Shown: positions 19,662 through 29,444, numbered from the stretch's first letter. The stretch: DNA of 64,000 bases from Shimia haliotis (GCF_900114415.1 NZ_FOSZ01000001.1:682001-746000), one strand, 5' to 3'. Numbers and translations: made by a program. Notes: generated from the sequence alone by a model not told the origin.

Positions 19662-20302
19662 TAGGACATCTCCTGAAATTCGTCTTGCAGCGTGCGCACG
19701 TGGTTTTGCAACGCGGGCTGTTGCTCGCGGCGCATGCGTTCGGCTGAGATGATGGTTTTCAATTCGGCCTCGGTCGCGTCCAGATCGTCGTTGATCAGGA
19801 CGTAATCATAGGCGCCCCAGTGGCTGATTTCATCCCAGCTTTTCTGCATGCGTTTTGAAATCACCTCTTCGCTGTCCTGCGCGCGGGTCACAAGGCGGCG
19901 GTGCAATTCGGTGATGGAGGGTGGCAGGATGAAAATCGACAGGGCGTGTTTGCCAAGATCGGAATTTCGGATTTGCTGCTCGCCCTGCCAGTCCACGTCA
20001 AACAGAACGTCGTTGCCTGCCTCGATGGTGTCTTTGACGGGGCCCGCAGGCGAGCCGTAGAAGTTGCCGAAGACATGCGCATGTTCGAGCATCTGGTTTT
20101 CGGCCACTTGGGTTTTGAAGTCATCTTCAGAAAGGAAGAAATACTCGCGGCCGTGTTCTTCGCCGGGGCGCGGTGCGCGCGTTGTAGCAGAGATCGAGAA
20201 ACTGAGGCCGGAATCCCATGCCATCAGCCGCTTTGCCAATGTGGATTTTCCCGCTCCGGAGGGCGAGGACAGAATGATGAGAAGGCCGCGTCTTTGTGTC
20301 AT
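19661..20302 (-). CDS. gmk: guanylate kinase
   Basis: This 213-residue enzyme phosphorylates GMP to GDP with ATP. The P-loop [10 protein letters not shown] is at residues 12-21, followed by the GMP-binding element [21 protein letters not shown]. It sits four bases after the yicC-family gene, a conserved pairing, and is translationally coupled to the carbonic-anhydrase-like gene downstream. Confidence 0.97.
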   Translation of the reverse strand: MTQRRGLLIILSSPSGAGKSTLAKRLMAWDSGLSFSISATTRAPRPGEEHGREYFFLSEDDFKTQVAENQMLEHAHVFGNFYGSPAGPVKDTIEAGNDVLFDVDWQGEQQIRNSDLGKHALSIFILPPSITELHRRLVTRAQDSEEVISKRMQKSWDEISHWGAYDYVLINDDLDATEAELKTIISAERMRREQQPALQNHVRTLQDEFQEMS

Positions 20303-20306
20303 GCTC

Positions 20307-21197
20307 TTATTCCACGTTTTGTACCTGTTCGCGCATCTGATCGATCACCGCTTTGAGGTCCAGTCCAATTCGCGTCAAATCCACCGATTGCGCCTTTGAG
20401 CAAAGCGTGTTGGCCTCGCGGTTAAACTCCTGCATCAGGAAGTCGAGCTTACGGCCCACCGGTCCCTCGGTTTGCAGGAGATCGCGCGCCGCGCTGACAT
20501 GGGCGTTCAGGCGGTCCAGTTCTTCCATCACATCCGATTTCACGGCGATCATGGCAAGCTCCTGCGCCACGCGCGCCTCATCGGCGCCTTCGGTGTTTTC
20601 CATCACCCGTGCCAGATTGTCTTTGAGGGTTTGGGCTGTCGCCTCACGGCGGGCCTCGGCCGCTTCGGAGGCGGAAACCGTTAACCTTTCGATTTGCACC
20701 AGCTGCTCGGAGAGCACCTCCAGAAGCGCCTGACCTTCGGCTTCGCGCATTTCGATAAAGCTGGAAATCAAGCTCGGGAGCTGTGCTGTAAGCACGCTCA
20801 GAAGCGCTTTGTTATCGGTTTGCGTGACAGTGGTTTCCAGAACCCCGCGCACCGCCATTAGATCCACCGCCCGAGACGGCTGAAGCGCGATGCCCTGCTC
20901 CATTGCGGCGCTTTCGACAACTTGCAGCGCATCTATTGCGGCCTGAAGGTTGGTGGGGCTCACCGACAGTGTACCCTGATCTTCGCCTTTGTTTACACGC
21001 AGATTGAGGTTCACCGAACCCCGCCCGAGCGCCTTGGACAAGGCGGCGCGCACCGCAGGTTCCAGACCTTCGATCCAGTCCGGCATACGAAGTCGGATAT
21101 CCAGTCCCTTGGCATTCACGCTGCGCAGATCCCAGGCCCAAGTGTAGCCGTCGGCTTCTCCCTTGAGCGCCGCAAAACCGGTCATCGAATGCAACAC
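20307..21197 (-). CDS. YicC/YloC-family endoribonuclease
   Basis: The product of ~296 residues starts near LHSMTGFA, the family's N-terminal hallmark. It has the YicC_N domain and the C-terminal DUF1755 domain ([14 protein letters not shown] followed by [16 protein letters not shown]). YicC-type proteins cleave RNA. I prefer GTG at 21197: a perfect AAGGAG lies six to seven bases before it, inside the codons that a start at ATG 21215 would translate as MKKER. The gene precedes gmk by four bases. Confidence 0.9.
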   Translation of the reverse strand: MLHSMTGFAALKGEADGYTWAWDLRSVNAKGLDIRLRMPDWIEGLEPAVRAALSKALGRGSVNLNLRVNKGEDQGTLSVSPTNLQAAIDALQVVESAAMEQGIALQPSRAVDLMAVRGVLETTVTQTDNKALLSVLTAQLPSLISSFIEMREAEGQALLEVLSEQLVQIERLTVSASEAAEARREATAQTLKDNLARVMENTEGADEARVAQELAMIAVKSDVMEELDRLNAHVSAARDLLQTEGPVGRKLDFLMQEFNREANTLCSKAQSVDLTRIGLDLKAVIDQMREQVQNVE

Positions 21198-21331
21198 GGG
21201 CCTCTCCTTCTTCATTGTGGCTTGCTGACACCTAATGCCAATCGCCCCTTAAGGGCAACGAAGCAATCTCACGGTTAACCATTCCGTCGGCTTTTTATCG
21301 CAAATTTTCCTAATTCTGTTTAGAACTGCAG

Positions 21332-22081
21332 ATGCATCGGGGGATGTCTCGCGGAAACATGAGTCGCTTTGAGCGCTTACCGCGTGTGCAGTTGGTTGGG
21401 ACTTTAGACATGGATACGTTTGATCGCGAAACTTTGGGCGCGGACCGTCTGAACGGTGCTTTGGTACTGGAGCGGATGGAAGATTATTGGAACGGGCTTC
21501 GGCGCGGCAACACGGTGCCGTATCGTTCTGAGGTTGATCCACGTGCGGTGCAACAGATGCTGCGCCACGCCTTTATTCTTGAGCGGTTGGCTCCGGGTGT
21601 TGGGAAGCTACGGGTGTCGTGCGGGGTTTTGACCGACATTCAGGGCATGGACATGCGGGGCATGCCGATCGCCGCGATCATCACCGAAGACAGCCGCGAG
21701 GAGTTCCGCGAAATTCTTGAACAGGTGTTCTCGGGCCCGGCCACAGCGCGCATTGATCTCACGACGACGCGCGGTTTCAGATCGAGAGGAAAACGCGCCT
21801 CTTTGCTGCTGATGCCATTGCGCAGCGATACGGGGGAAATCAACCGCATCCTTGGCGCAATCACGGTTGACGGCGATGGCCGCAAAGCACCAACGCGGTT
21901 TGATTTGGCCGAGAGCCTGATCCGTGAGGTCCACGTAGACGACGACGGTCTTGCCGAACGACTGTCCGTGCGTCCGGTCACGCTTGCGGATCGGCAAAAC
22001 GCGATGATGCCAGAGGATATTCGGGCCAATACCGTGCCCACGAAACACGCGCACCTGCGATTGGTCGTGTCCGACACCTGA
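21332..22081 (+). CDS. PAS-domain protein (PAS_5 / DUF1457 type)
   Basis: This protein of up to 249 residues has a PAS-like core (LERMEDYWNGLRRGNTVPYRSEVDPRAVQ, then ILERLAPGVGKLRVSCG). It resembles the alphaproteobacterial PAS_5 family, whose members often take part in cell-cycle or stress signalling as MopJ-like proteins; its partner is unknown. Three in-frame ATGs (21332, 21344, 21359) compete. None has a strong ribosome-binding site, and the last has a GCGGA a few bases before it. An intrinsic terminator follows. Confidence 0.8.
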   Translation: MHRGMSRGNMSRFERLPRVQLVGTLDMDTFDRETLGADRLNGALVLERMEDYWNGLRRGNTVPYRSEVDPRAVQQMLRHAFILERLAPGVGKLRVSCGVLTDIQGMDMRGMPIAAIITEDSREEFREILEQVFSGPATARIDLTTTRGFRSRGKRASLLLMPLRSDTGEINRILGAITVDGDGRKAPTRFDLAESLIREVHVDDDGLAERLSVRPVTLADRQNAMMPEDIRANTVPTKHAHLRLVVSDT

Positions 22082-22108
22082 GGCCAGAAGGCGCAGATGT
22101 CACATAGC

Positions 22109-22151
22109 AAAGGGCGGGGCCACTGGACATGGCACCCCGCCCTTTCTCTTT
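22109..22151 (+). terminator. intrinsic terminator after the PAS gene
   Basis: AAAGGGCGGGG (22109-22119) pairs perfectly with CCCCGCCCTTT (22135-22145), and a T-rich tail (CTCTTTTTC) follows. It lies 28 bases after the stop codon. Confidence 0.85.
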
Positions 22152-22182
22152 TTCAACAAATACTTAACGCGTAAATCTCACA

Positions 22183-22210
22183 AAAAAGGCGCCCCAAAAG
22201 GAGCGCCTTT
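22183..22210 (-). terminator. intrinsic terminator after the DAHP synthase gene
   Basis: On the minus strand AAAGGCGC pairs with GCGCCTTT and is followed by more T. It is 20 bases beyond the DAHP synthase stop. Together with the terminator at 22109-22151 it separates two convergent genes. Confidence 0.85.
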
Positions 22211-22230
22211 CCCAGAGCGTTATGTGAGGT

Positions 22231-23598
22231 TCAGACCGCGGCGGCCTGACGGGCCACGTTCATTGCCGACAGTTCTTCGGCCACGAGAAACGCCAGTTCA
22301 AGCGACTGGGACGCGTTCAGGCGTGGATCACATGCGGTGTGGTAGCGCGCCGAAAGATCTTCTTCGGTCACAGCCCGCACGCCGCCGGTGCATTCGGTCA
22401 CGTCTTGACCGGTCATTTCAAAATGCACACCGCCAGGGATTGTGCCCTCGGCCTTGTGTACGCCGAAGAATTCCCGCACTTCACGCAGCACGCTGTCGAA
22501 GGGACGGGTCTTGTAGCCCGTGGCCGACTTAATCGTGTTGCCGTGCATCGCGTCACAGGTCCACAGCACATTTGCACCTTCTTCTTTGACGGCCTTGATC
22601 AGGCGCGGCAGGTGCTCACCAACAGAGCCAGCACCGAAACGCGCGATCAGGGTCAGACGCCCTGCTTCGTTTTCGGGGTTCAGTTTCTCCATCAGAACCT
22701 TCAGGTCGTCCGCCGTGGTGGTTGGACCACATTTCAGACCAATCGGGTTTTGCACACCGCGGGCGAATTCAACATGCGCGCCGTCTGGTTGACGGGTGCG
22801 ATCCCCGATCCAGATCATGTGGCCAGAGCCAGCAAGCCATTTGCCGGAGGTCGAATCCATACGCGTCAGCGCTTCTTCGTATTCCAGCAACAGCGATTCA
22901 TGGCTGGTGTAGAAATCCACAGTTTGCAGCGAGTGCATCTTGTCAGACGTCACACCGGCGGCTTTCATGAAGTCGAGTGTGTCGCTGATGCGGTTGGCAA
23001 GATCGCGGTATTGCTCGGCTTTCTCGCCTTCGGTGAAGCCCAATGTCCAGGCATGGACCTGATGCACGTCGGCATATCCACCGGTCGAGAACGCACGAAG
23101 CAGGTTCAGCGTCGCAGCCGCCTGCGTGTAGGCCTGCAACATCTTGTGGGGGTCCGGAGTGCGGGATTTGGGCGAGAAGTCCAACTCGTTGATGATGTCG
23201 CCACGATAGCTGGGCAGTTCCACACCATCTACGACCTCAGTTGGCGCAGAACGCGGCTTGGCAAATTGGCCGGCCATGCGGCCCACTTTGACCACCGGCA
23301 CCTTGGCACCATAGGTCAGCACCATCGCCATTTGCAGCATCACTTTGAACGTGTCGCGAATGCCATCCGCAGAGAACTGCTCAAAGCTCTCGGCGCAATC
23401 CCCACCCTGCAACAAAAAGGCCTCGCCGCGGGAGGCGGCACCAAGCTGGGCTTTCAGGCGGCGCGCCTCTCCGGCAAAAACCAATGGCGGATAGCTCGCG
23501 AGCTTGGCTTCTACAGCCTTCAGCTCTGCTTCATCCGTATAATCAGGCATCTGAACCCGGGGCTTTGCGCGCCAGTCAGATTTCTGCCATTCTGCCAT
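22231..23598 (-). CDS. class II 3-deoxy-7-phosphoheptulonate (DAHP) synthase
   Basis: This 455-residue plant-type (AroA-II) enzyme condenses phosphoenolpyruvate and erythrose-4-phosphate to start the shikimate pathway. Recognisable elements are [34 protein letters not shown] and DAMHGNT. ATG 23598 ([13 protein letters not shown]) has GGAG upstream at good spacing, which excludes the longer frame from 23640. It is transcribed alone. The family may be feedback-inhibited by aromatic amino acids, but no leader peptide with tryptophan or phenylalanine runs is visible upstream. Confidence 0.95.
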   Translation of the reverse strand: MAEWQKSDWRAKPRVQMPDYTDEAELKAVEAKLASYPPLVFAGEARRLKAQLGAASRGEAFLLQGGDCAESFEQFSADGIRDTFKVMLQMAMVLTYGAKVPVVKVGRMAGQFAKPRSAPTEVVDGVELPSYRGDIINELDFSPKSRTPDPHKMLQAYTQAAATLNLLRAFSTGGYADVHQVHAWTLGFTEGEKAEQYRDLANRISDTLDFMKAAGVTSDKMHSLQTVDFYTSHESLLLEYEEALTRMDSTSGKWLAGSGHMIWIGDRTRQPDGAHVEFARGVQNPIGLKCGPTTTADDLKVLMEKLNPENEAGRLTLIARFGAGSVGEHLPRLIKAVKEEGANVLWTCDAMHGNTIKSATGYKTRPFDSVLREVREFFGVHKAEGTIPGGVHFEMTGQDVTECTGGVRAVTEEDLSARYHTACDPRLNASQSLELAFLVAEELSAMNVARQAAAV

Positions 23599-23762
23599 TG
23601 TCTTTACTCCAATTAGACATTTAGAGCCCGCCTTATACATGCGGGAAAATGATAGCGCTATATGCTAATTTCGGCTCTTGACGGGGCCCATGTTTTCAGC
23701 GCTAAAGTCGGTCCTTAAACCGGGTTGAGGGACCCGCTCGCCTTGAAGGGGAAAAGGCATAA

Positions 23763-24764
23763 ATGTCAAATACTTCGACAGTCAAAGTTGACGTGACACC
23801 GCCCAAAGCAAAGCGGTTTGTGTTTGTGTTGCTGGAAGACTTCACATTGCTGAGCTTTGCTTCGGCTGTGGATTGTTTGCGCCTGGCAAACCGACGGCTG
23901 GGCAGTGCGCACTATTCGTGGGTGCTGGTCGGCGAAGGCGGTGACTCGGTGTCGTCGTCGACGGAAACGACCTTTAAGCTGGACGAGGACCTCAGTGAGT
24001 TGCGCCGCGATGACACCATCGTTTTGTGCGGTGGGATCAATATCCAGACGGCCACCACAAAGAAACTTTTGAACTGGTTGCGTCGCGAAGCGCGCAAAGG
24101 CCCCGCGATTGCCGGCCTGTGTACCGCGTCTTTTACAATGGCCAAAGCGGGCTTGCTGGACGGCAAAAAGGCGACGATCCATTGGGAAAATCAGGACAGT
24201 TTCTCGGAGGAGTTTGAAGAGGTTGAACTGTCAAAATCGGTGTTCACGATTGATGGCAACCGGATGACCACCGCCGGTGGCACATCCTCTATCGACTTGT
24301 TTTTGCAGATTATTGCCACCGATCTGGGGGACGAGATCGCAAATTGGGTGGCCGACCAACAGATTTACAGTTCCATTCGAACCGATCAGGACACGCAGCG
24401 CTTGTCGGTGCCGACGCGGATTGGCGTCCGCCATCCAAAACTCAGCATGGTTATCCAAATGATGGAAGGCAATATCGAGGAACCGATCAGCCCTTCGCTT
24501 TTGGCCAAGGAAGTGGGTATGTCCACACGTCAGCTGGAAAGATTGTTCCGGCGGTATTTGAACCGGTCTCCAAAGCGCTATTATATGGAATTGCGGCTCC
24601 AGAAAGCGCGCAATCTTCTGATGCAGACAGATATGAGCGTGATCAATGTGGCCTTGGCCTGTGGCTTTGCCTCTCCGAGCCATTTCTCGAAGTGTTATCG
24701 CGCCCACTATGAAACCACCCCCTACCGTGAGCGCGGAACCCAATCGGCGCGATTGTCGATCTGA
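23763..24764 (+). CDS. GlxA-family transcriptional regulator (DJ-1/PfpI-like + AraC)
   Basis: This 333-residue regulator has an N-terminal GATase1/DJ-1-like domain (about 17-190) with the nucleophile-elbow cysteine C120 (GLCTASF). A C-terminal AraC/XylS double helix-turn-helix follows (about 225-325: SPSLLAKEVGMSTRQLERLFRRY and VALACGFASPSHFSKCYR). Relatives such as GbdR and ArgR control catabolism of glycine betaine, carnitine or arginine. The neighbours give no clear substrate. Its stop codon directly abuts that of the convergent small gene. Confidence 0.9.
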   Translation: MSNTSTVKVDVTPPKAKRFVFVLLEDFTLLSFASAVDCLRLANRRLGSAHYSWVLVGEGGDSVSSSTETTFKLDEDLSELRRDDTIVLCGGINIQTATTKKLLNWLRREARKGPAIAGLCTASFTMAKAGLLDGKKATIHWENQDSFSEEFEEVELSKSVFTIDGNRMTTAGGTSSIDLFLQIIATDLGDEIANWVADQQIYSSIRTDQDTQRLSVPTRIGVRHPKLSMVIQMMEGNIEEPISPSLLAKEVGMSTRQLERLFRRYLNRSPKRYYMELRLQKARNLLMQTDMSVINVALACGFASPSHFSKCYRAHYETTPYRERGTQSARLSI

Positions 24765-25184
24765 TCAGAAGTTGGCGTTCAGGCTTTCAAAATCCGTGCT
24801 GTAGTCGATGTTGACGACATTAAAGCCGGAATTGGTGGCATGGATCAAAAGATAGACAAAGAAATAGCGGTTGTCTTCGTCCCAGTAGGCCAGAACTTCT
24901 TGGCGGAACCCGCTTTTCAGGGCTTCGCTGCGAACCGTATCATGGCCAACAAAGGTCTTGGGGTAGTGTTCCCAGAACCGGTTGTCGATGCGAACAATGT
25001 CATCGTCGCTCATCTCCATTTCGGGGCGCATCATCTTCAGCGCGTCCGATAGCCTTTGCTCCATCACCAGATTGTTAAATCGTTCAATCCCCTGATTAAA
25101 AGCTGTGCGCTGGTTGGTCTGCGCCGAGGCGGAGAAAGGCACTGTTAGACAAAGAGCGACAGCGAAGGCCAAGATTTTAAACAT
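24765..25184 (-). CDS. small secreted protein of unknown function
   Basis: This 139-residue product has a clear Sec signal peptide (MFKILAFAVALCLTVPFSASA, cleavage after residue ~21-23). A compact soluble domain follows, rich in aromatic and acidic residues (FWEHYPKTFVG, YFFVYLLIHATNSGFNVVNIDYS), which looks like a periplasmic alpha+beta fold. I do not recognise the family. ATG 25184 fits a signal peptide best; an ATG at 25199 would add MTDQI. It lies 35 bases beyond the start-proximal end of the region after the sugar-dehydrogenase gene, on the same strand, and may be co-transcribed with it. Confidence 0.75.
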   Translation of the reverse strand: MFKILAFAVALCLTVPFSASAQTNQRTAFNQGIERFNNLVMEQRLSDALKMMRPEMEMSDDDIVRIDNRFWEHYPKTFVGHDTVRSEALKSGFRQEVLAYWDEDNRYFFVYLLIHATNSGFNVVNIDYSTDFESLNANF

Positions 25185-25219
25185 AATTTGATCCGTCATT
25201 GAGATGATTACCAGTGAGA

Positions 25220-26317
25220 CTACTTGCTGGGGTCTATGCGGTAAAGCGTCCCGAGGTCTTCGGACAAGAACCAGATGCCGCCGTCCGGGCCTTCGCGCAC
25301 ATCGCGTACGCGCTTTGTCTCGGGCGTATTGATTTTCGCCACTTCCGAAAGCGGCGAGCCGGACAGAACGGATATATGGTCAGACTTGAGACTGCCGATA
25401 AACATGGCGTTGCGCCAGTTCGGCCACAGCTTGCCGGAATAAATCGCCATGCCAGACGGCGCGATAGATGGATCCCAGTAAAAAGCCGGCTGCTGCATAC
25501 CGCTCTTGGCAGTGCCCTCGCCGATTTTCGCACCAGAATAATGCGTCCCATAGGAAATCACGGGCCACCCGTAGTTGGCGCCTTTTTTGATGCGGTTCAC
25601 TTCATCGCCGCCCTTGGCGCCATGCTCAACAACCCATAGCCGGCCAGCGGAATCAAACGCCATGCCTTGCGGATTGCGATGCCCGTATGACCAGATTTCG
25701 GCCTGAGCGTTGGCGCGCTTTGCAAACGGGTTGTCTGGCGCCGACCGGCCGTCCCGCGTGATGCGGATCACGGATCCGTTGTGTCTGGACAAATCCTGCG
25801 CTGAGGGCTGATCTCCGCGCTCGCCGATGGTCACATAAAGATGCCCGTCCGGCGCTTCTGCGAGGCGGCTGCCAAAGTGGCGACCACCCCGATTGCCGGC
25901 CGTCATCTCAAAGATGACCTCCACATCGGTCAATTTACGTCCGTCCGAGCTTAGCCGTGCGCGCGCAACGGCCGTCCCTGAACCAGGTTTTTGTTTTTTT
26001 GAAAATGTTAGATAGATTTCCCGCCGCTCGGCAAAATCGCTTGGCACGAGAACATCGAGCAATCCGCCCTGCCCGTCGGTTTGCACTTTTGGCACGCCTG
26101 AAACGGAGTGACGTTGACCATTGGGAGAGATGTAGCGCAGCTTGCCACCACGTTCTGTGATGAGAAGTGCACCCTCCGGGAGAAATCCGAAACCCCAAGG
26201 CGTGCGAAGATTTTCCACCACCGGCTCAATGCGCAAGTCGGCGGCATCAAATGCCAAAACACCGCCGCCTGAAAGCAGAATGGAAACCGCGCAAACAATG
26301 GCTTTTAACATGTTCAT
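25220..26317 (-). CDS. PQQ-dependent aldose sugar dehydrogenase (Asd/YliI type)
   Basis: This 365-residue protein has a signal peptide (MNMLKAIVCAVSILLSGGGVLA) and a six-bladed beta-propeller of the glucose/sorbosone dehydrogenase family. Visible elements include LRTPWGFGFLPEGALLITERGG, the propeller histidine in RNPQGMAFD and WVVEHGAKGGDE. Relatives are periplasmic, bind PQQ and calcium, and oxidise aldoses. No pqq biosynthesis genes are in the window, so cofactor supply cannot be judged. AAGGTG precedes ATG 26317. Confidence 0.9.
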   Translation of the reverse strand: MNMLKAIVCAVSILLSGGGVLAFDAADLRIEPVVENLRTPWGFGFLPEGALLITERGGKLRYISPNGQRHSVSGVPKVQTDGQGGLLDVLVPSDFAERREIYLTFSKKQKPGSGTAVARARLSSDGRKLTDVEVIFEMTAGNRGGRHFGSRLAEAPDGHLYVTIGERGDQPSAQDLSRHNGSVIRITRDGRSAPDNPFAKRANAQAEIWSYGHRNPQGMAFDSAGRLWVVEHGAKGGDEVNRIKKGANYGWPVISYGTHYSGAKIGEGTAKSGMQQPAFYWDPSIAPSGMAIYSGKLWPNWRNAMFIGSLKSDHISVLSGSPLSEVAKINTPETKRVRDVREGPDGGIWFLSEDLGTLYRIDPSK

Positions 26318-26482
26318 TCAAAACACCTTTTGTATTTCTTTGGCTGGTCCTCAACGGGAGATCGAAAGGGTAGCACAGCTTCCCATAGACAGGTGATCAA
26401 GTTTTGGGCACTTGCCTCTTTTCTTTTGAAATCACCGCGCATAGGCTCACCGCAGTAAAAAATACCAATAGGGAGTGAAACC

Positions 26483-27670
26483 ATGAAAAAACTGCTTTTG
26501 GCGACCGCCGCAGGCGCGCTGTTCGCAGGGGCCGCATCGGCCGAAGATATCAAACTGGGCGTGATCCTGGGCTTTACCGGTCCGATTGAATCGCTGACAC
26601 CCTCGATGGCGGACGGCGCAGAGCTGGCGATGAAAGAAGTCACCGACAGCGGCAAGCTGCTTGGCGGTTCGGCGGTTATGCCTGTACGCGCTGACTCCAC
26701 CTGTGTGGACGCCGCCGCAGCATCGGCAGCCGCAGAACGTCTGATCACCTCTGATGGCGTCAAAGGCATCATGGGCGCGGACTGCTCCGGTGTGACCGGC
26801 GCGATCCTGAACAACGTGGCGCTGGCCAACGGTGTTGTGATGATTTCCCCGTCCGCGACTTCGCCGGGCCTGAGCCACAACAACAACGAAGACAACGGCC
26901 TGTTCTTCCGCACCGCTCCGTCTGACGCGCGTCAGGGTGTTGTGATGACCGAAGTTCTGATGGAAGAAGGCATCAAAGAAGTTGCGGTGACCTACACCAA
27001 CAACGACTATGGTAAAGGTCTGGCAGACAGCTTCCAGGCAGCGTTTGAAGCGGCTGGCGGCACCGTCACCATCAACGCAGCCCACGAAGACGGCAAAGCC
27101 GACTACTCCGCAGAAGTTGGCGCACTGGCAGCAGCCGGTGGCGACCGTCTGGTGGTTGCAGGCTACGTCGACCAGGGTGGTTCCGGCATCGTTCGTGCGG
27201 CAATCGACTCCGGCGCGTTTGACACCTTCCACTTCCCCGATGGCATGATTTCCGACAAGCTGCAGGAAAACTTCGGCGACGAAATCGAAGGCTCCACCGG
27301 TCAGCACCCCGGCACCGACAGCCCGGGCGCGGCAAAGTTCACCGAACTGGTTGGCGGCGCGTTTGACGCATCTTCGCCTTTCACACCGGAAAGCTATGAC
27401 GCGGCGGCTCTGATCATGCTGGCGATGCAGGCAGCGGGTTCTTCTGATCCGGCAGCCTACAAAGACAAAGTCATGGACGTTGCAAACGCACCTGGCGAAA
27501 TGATCTATCCGGGTGAACTGGGCAAAGCTCTGGAGATCCTCGCTGGTGGTGGCGACATCGACTACGTCGGCGCAACCGCAGTTGAACTGATCGGCGCGGG
27601 TGAGTCGGCAGGCAACTATCGTCAGATCGTGGTTAAAGGCGGCGAAATCACCACTGCTAAGTATCGCTAA
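26483..27670 (+). CDS. branched-chain amino acid ABC transporter, substrate-binding protein
   Basis: This 395-residue protein has a signal peptide (MKKLLLATAAGALFAGAASA) and a periplasmic-binding fold of the Peripla_BP_6/LivJ type (IKLGVILGFTGPIES; SPSATSPGLS; VAVTYTNNDYGKGLAD). It should bind branched-chain or related amino acids, or amides, in the periplasm; the exact ligand is not evident. GGGAG precedes ATG 26483. A terminator-like hairpin after it separates it from the four transport genes and probably sets its higher expression. Confidence 0.95.
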   Translation: MKKLLLATAAGALFAGAASAEDIKLGVILGFTGPIESLTPSMADGAELAMKEVTDSGKLLGGSAVMPVRADSTCVDAAAASAAAERLITSDGVKGIMGADCSGVTGAILNNVALANGVVMISPSATSPGLSHNNNEDNGLFFRTAPSDARQGVVMTEVLMEEGIKEVAVTYTNNDYGKGLADSFQAAFEAAGGTVTINAAHEDGKADYSAEVGALAAAGGDRLVVAGYVDQGGSGIVRAAIDSGAFDTFHFPDGMISDKLQENFGDEIEGSTGQHPGTDSPGAAKFTELVGGAFDASSPFTPESYDAAALIMLAMQAAGSSDPAAYKDKVMDVANAPGEMIYPGELGKALEILAGGGDIDYVGATAVELIGAGESAGNYRQIVVKGGEITTAKYR

Positions 27671-27690
27671 ACCTTTGGTAATCTAAGATC

Positions 27691-27722
27691 AAAAGCAGCT
27701 CGGCTTGTCCGGGCTGCTTTTC
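27691..27722 (+). terminator. hairpin after the substrate-binding protein gene
   Basis: AAAAGCAGC-T-CGG pairs with CCG-G-GCTGCTTTT around a short loop, ending in TTTTC. It is 20 bases after the stop and before the ABC ATPase genes, and is best read as a partial terminator or mRNA-protecting hairpin. Confidence 0.7.
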
Positions 27723-27767
27723 AATATATAAAGCGCAGAAAAAACAACTGTGCACGGGGGTGTAACC

Positions 27768-28550
27768 ATGATCGTCGTTGAAGACGTTCACAAACATTTC
27801 GGAGGCTTTCACGCCGTAGACGGCGCGAGTCTTGAAATCGAGACCGGATCAATCACCGGCCTCATCGGTCCAAACGGAGCCGGAAAAACCACACTTTTCA
27901 ACGTGATTGCAGGTGTTCTTGCTCCTACCTCTGGTCGAGTGACCATGGATGGCGAAGACATCACTGGCCTGCCGCCGCATACGCTTTTTCACAAAGGCCT
28001 GCTGCGCACCTTCCAGATCGCGCATGAATTTAGCTCAATGAGCTGTCGCGAAAACCTGATGATGGTGCCCGGAGACCAATCCGGCGAGACCCTTTGGAAC
28101 ACGTGGTTTGGCCGCAAGCGCATCGCCAACGAGGAACGCGCATTGCGGGCCAAGGCGGACGAAGTGCTTGAATTCCTTACGATTGAGCATCTTGCCGATC
28201 ACAAGGCCGGTCAGGTGTCGGGCGGTCAGAAGAAGCTGCTGGAACTGGGCCGCACCATGATGGTGGACGCGAAAATCGTGTTTCTGGATGAGGTTGGCGC
28301 GGGGGTGAACCGCACGCTTCTGAACACCATCGGCGATGCCATTCAGCGCCTGAACAAAGAGCGCGGCTATACCTTTGTTGTGATCGAACACGACATGGAT
28401 TTCATTGGTCGTCTTTGCGATCCGGTGATCTGTATGGCGGAGGGCAAAGTCCTCGCCGAAGGCACGCTTGATGAAATCAAGGCCAATGAACAGGTGATCG
28501 AGGCGTATCTCGGCACCGGTCTCAAGAACAAGGATAAGCTGGAAGCGTGA
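27768..28550 (+). CDS. livG: branched-chain amino acid ABC transporter ATP-binding protein (LivG type)
   Basis: This 260-residue ATPase has Walker A GPNGAGKT at residues 34-41, signature VSGGQKKLLELGRTMM, Walker B KIVFLDEVGAGVN and the switch histidine in VIEHDMDF. The insert between Walker A and the signature is typical of LivG. ATG 27768 behind GGGGGTG is preferred to the in-frame GTG at 27750. It is the first of the clustered transport genes. Confidence 0.95.
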   Translation: MIVVEDVHKHFGGFHAVDGASLEIETGSITGLIGPNGAGKTTLFNVIAGVLAPTSGRVTMDGEDITGLPPHTLFHKGLLRTFQIAHEFSSMSCRENLMMVPGDQSGETLWNTWFGRKRIANEERALRAKADEVLEFLTIEHLADHKAGQVSGGQKKLLELGRTMMVDAKIVFLDEVGAGVNRTLLNTIGDAIQRLNKERGYTFVVIEHDMDFIGRLCDPVICMAEGKVLAEGTLDEIKANEQVIEAYLGTGLKNKDKLEA

Positions 28551-28551
28551 C

Positions 28552-28590
28552 GTCGGTATCGCGTCGGTATTCCGGCGGTATCGCGACGGT
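28552..28590 (+). repeat. short tandem repeat, 11-bp unit, about 3.5 copies
   Basis: Units GTCGGTATCGC, GTCGGTATTCC, GGCGGTATCGC and a partial GACGGTGCAAA follow each other without spacers in the 63-base gap between livG and livF. The array ends about 12 bases before the livF ribosome-binding site. Confidence 0.7.
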
Positions 28591-28613
28591 GCAAATCCAG
28601 CGGGGAGTGAGTG

Positions 28614-29441
28614 ATGACGGGCAATCCGTATCAAGACGATCGTGGCAACAAAGATGCCTCGATCACCAATCCCAAAGGCGGTGGCGAGATGATCCCCTCC
28701 GTCGGGACTGGCAAAGAAATGAACACAACGGACGCCTTCTTGGTCGGCGACAGCATGACCGGTGGTTATGGCAAAGACGGGCCGGACATCCTGCATGATT
28801 GCACGATTGCTGTGAACCCGGGCGAGATTGCCGTGATTGTCGGGCCGAACGGTGCTGGCAAATCCACGGGCATGAAAGCGGTCTTTGGCATGCTCAATCT
28901 GCGCCAAGGGTCGGTGCGGCTGGATGGTGAAGACATCACCAACCTGAGCCCGCAGGATCGTGTGGCCAAAGGCATGGGGTTTGTGCCGCAGACCAACAAC
29001 ATCTTCACGTCGATGACGGTTGAAGAAAACCTCGAGATGGGCGCGTTCATCCGCACGGATGATTTCTCGGACACGATGGAGCAGGTCTATGGCCTCTTCC
29101 CGATCCTGAAGGAAAAGCGCAACCAGCCAGCGGGCGAACTCTCCGGTGGTCAGCGTCAGCAGGTCGCCGTGGGGCGGTCGCTGATGACGCAGCCCAAGGT
29201 TTTGATGCTCGATGAGCCGACCGCAGGCGTGTCGCCCATCGTTATGGACGAATTGTTTGACCGCATCATCGAGGTCAGCCGCACCGGCATTCCGATCCTG
29301 ATGGTCGAGCAAAACGCCCGTCAGGCGTTGGAAATCGCCGACAAGGGTTATGTGCTGGTTCAGGGGCGCAATGCCTTTACCGGTACAGGCAAAGACCTTC
29401 TCGCGGATGAAGAAGTCCGCAAGTCGTTCTTGGGGGGCTGA
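28614..29441 (+). CDS. livF: branched-chain amino acid ABC transporter ATP-binding protein (LivF type)
   Basis: This 275-residue ATPase has Walker A GPNGAGKST at 77-85, signature LSGGQRQQVAVGRSLM and Walker B VLMLDEPTAGVSP. It is longer than E. coli LivF (237) because about 40 extra residues precede the ATPase domain; they are hydrophilic and rich in Gly, Asp and Asn (MTGNPYQDDRGNKDAS...). GGGGAG suits ATG 28614; the adjacent GTG 28611 is possible. An internal start at the domain edge cannot be excluded. Confidence 0.93.
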   Translation: MTGNPYQDDRGNKDASITNPKGGGEMIPSVGTGKEMNTTDAFLVGDSMTGGYGKDGPDILHDCTIAVNPGEIAVIVGPNGAGKSTGMKAVFGMLNLRQGSVRLDGEDITNLSPQDRVAKGMGFVPQTNNIFTSMTVEENLEMGAFIRTDDFSDTMEQVYGLFPILKEKRNQPAGELSGGQRQQVAVGRSLMTQPKVLMLDEPTAGVSPIVMDELFDRIIEVSRTGIPILMVEQNARQALEIADKGYVLVQGRNAFTGTGKDLLADEEVRKSFLGG

Positions 29442-29444
29442 GGG

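Noticed and set aside
22339-23616. Long plus-strand open frame opposite the DAHP synthase gene
   Set aside because: It mirrors the codon structure of the real gene, is His/Arg/Gly-rich without domain motifs, and has no start signal.
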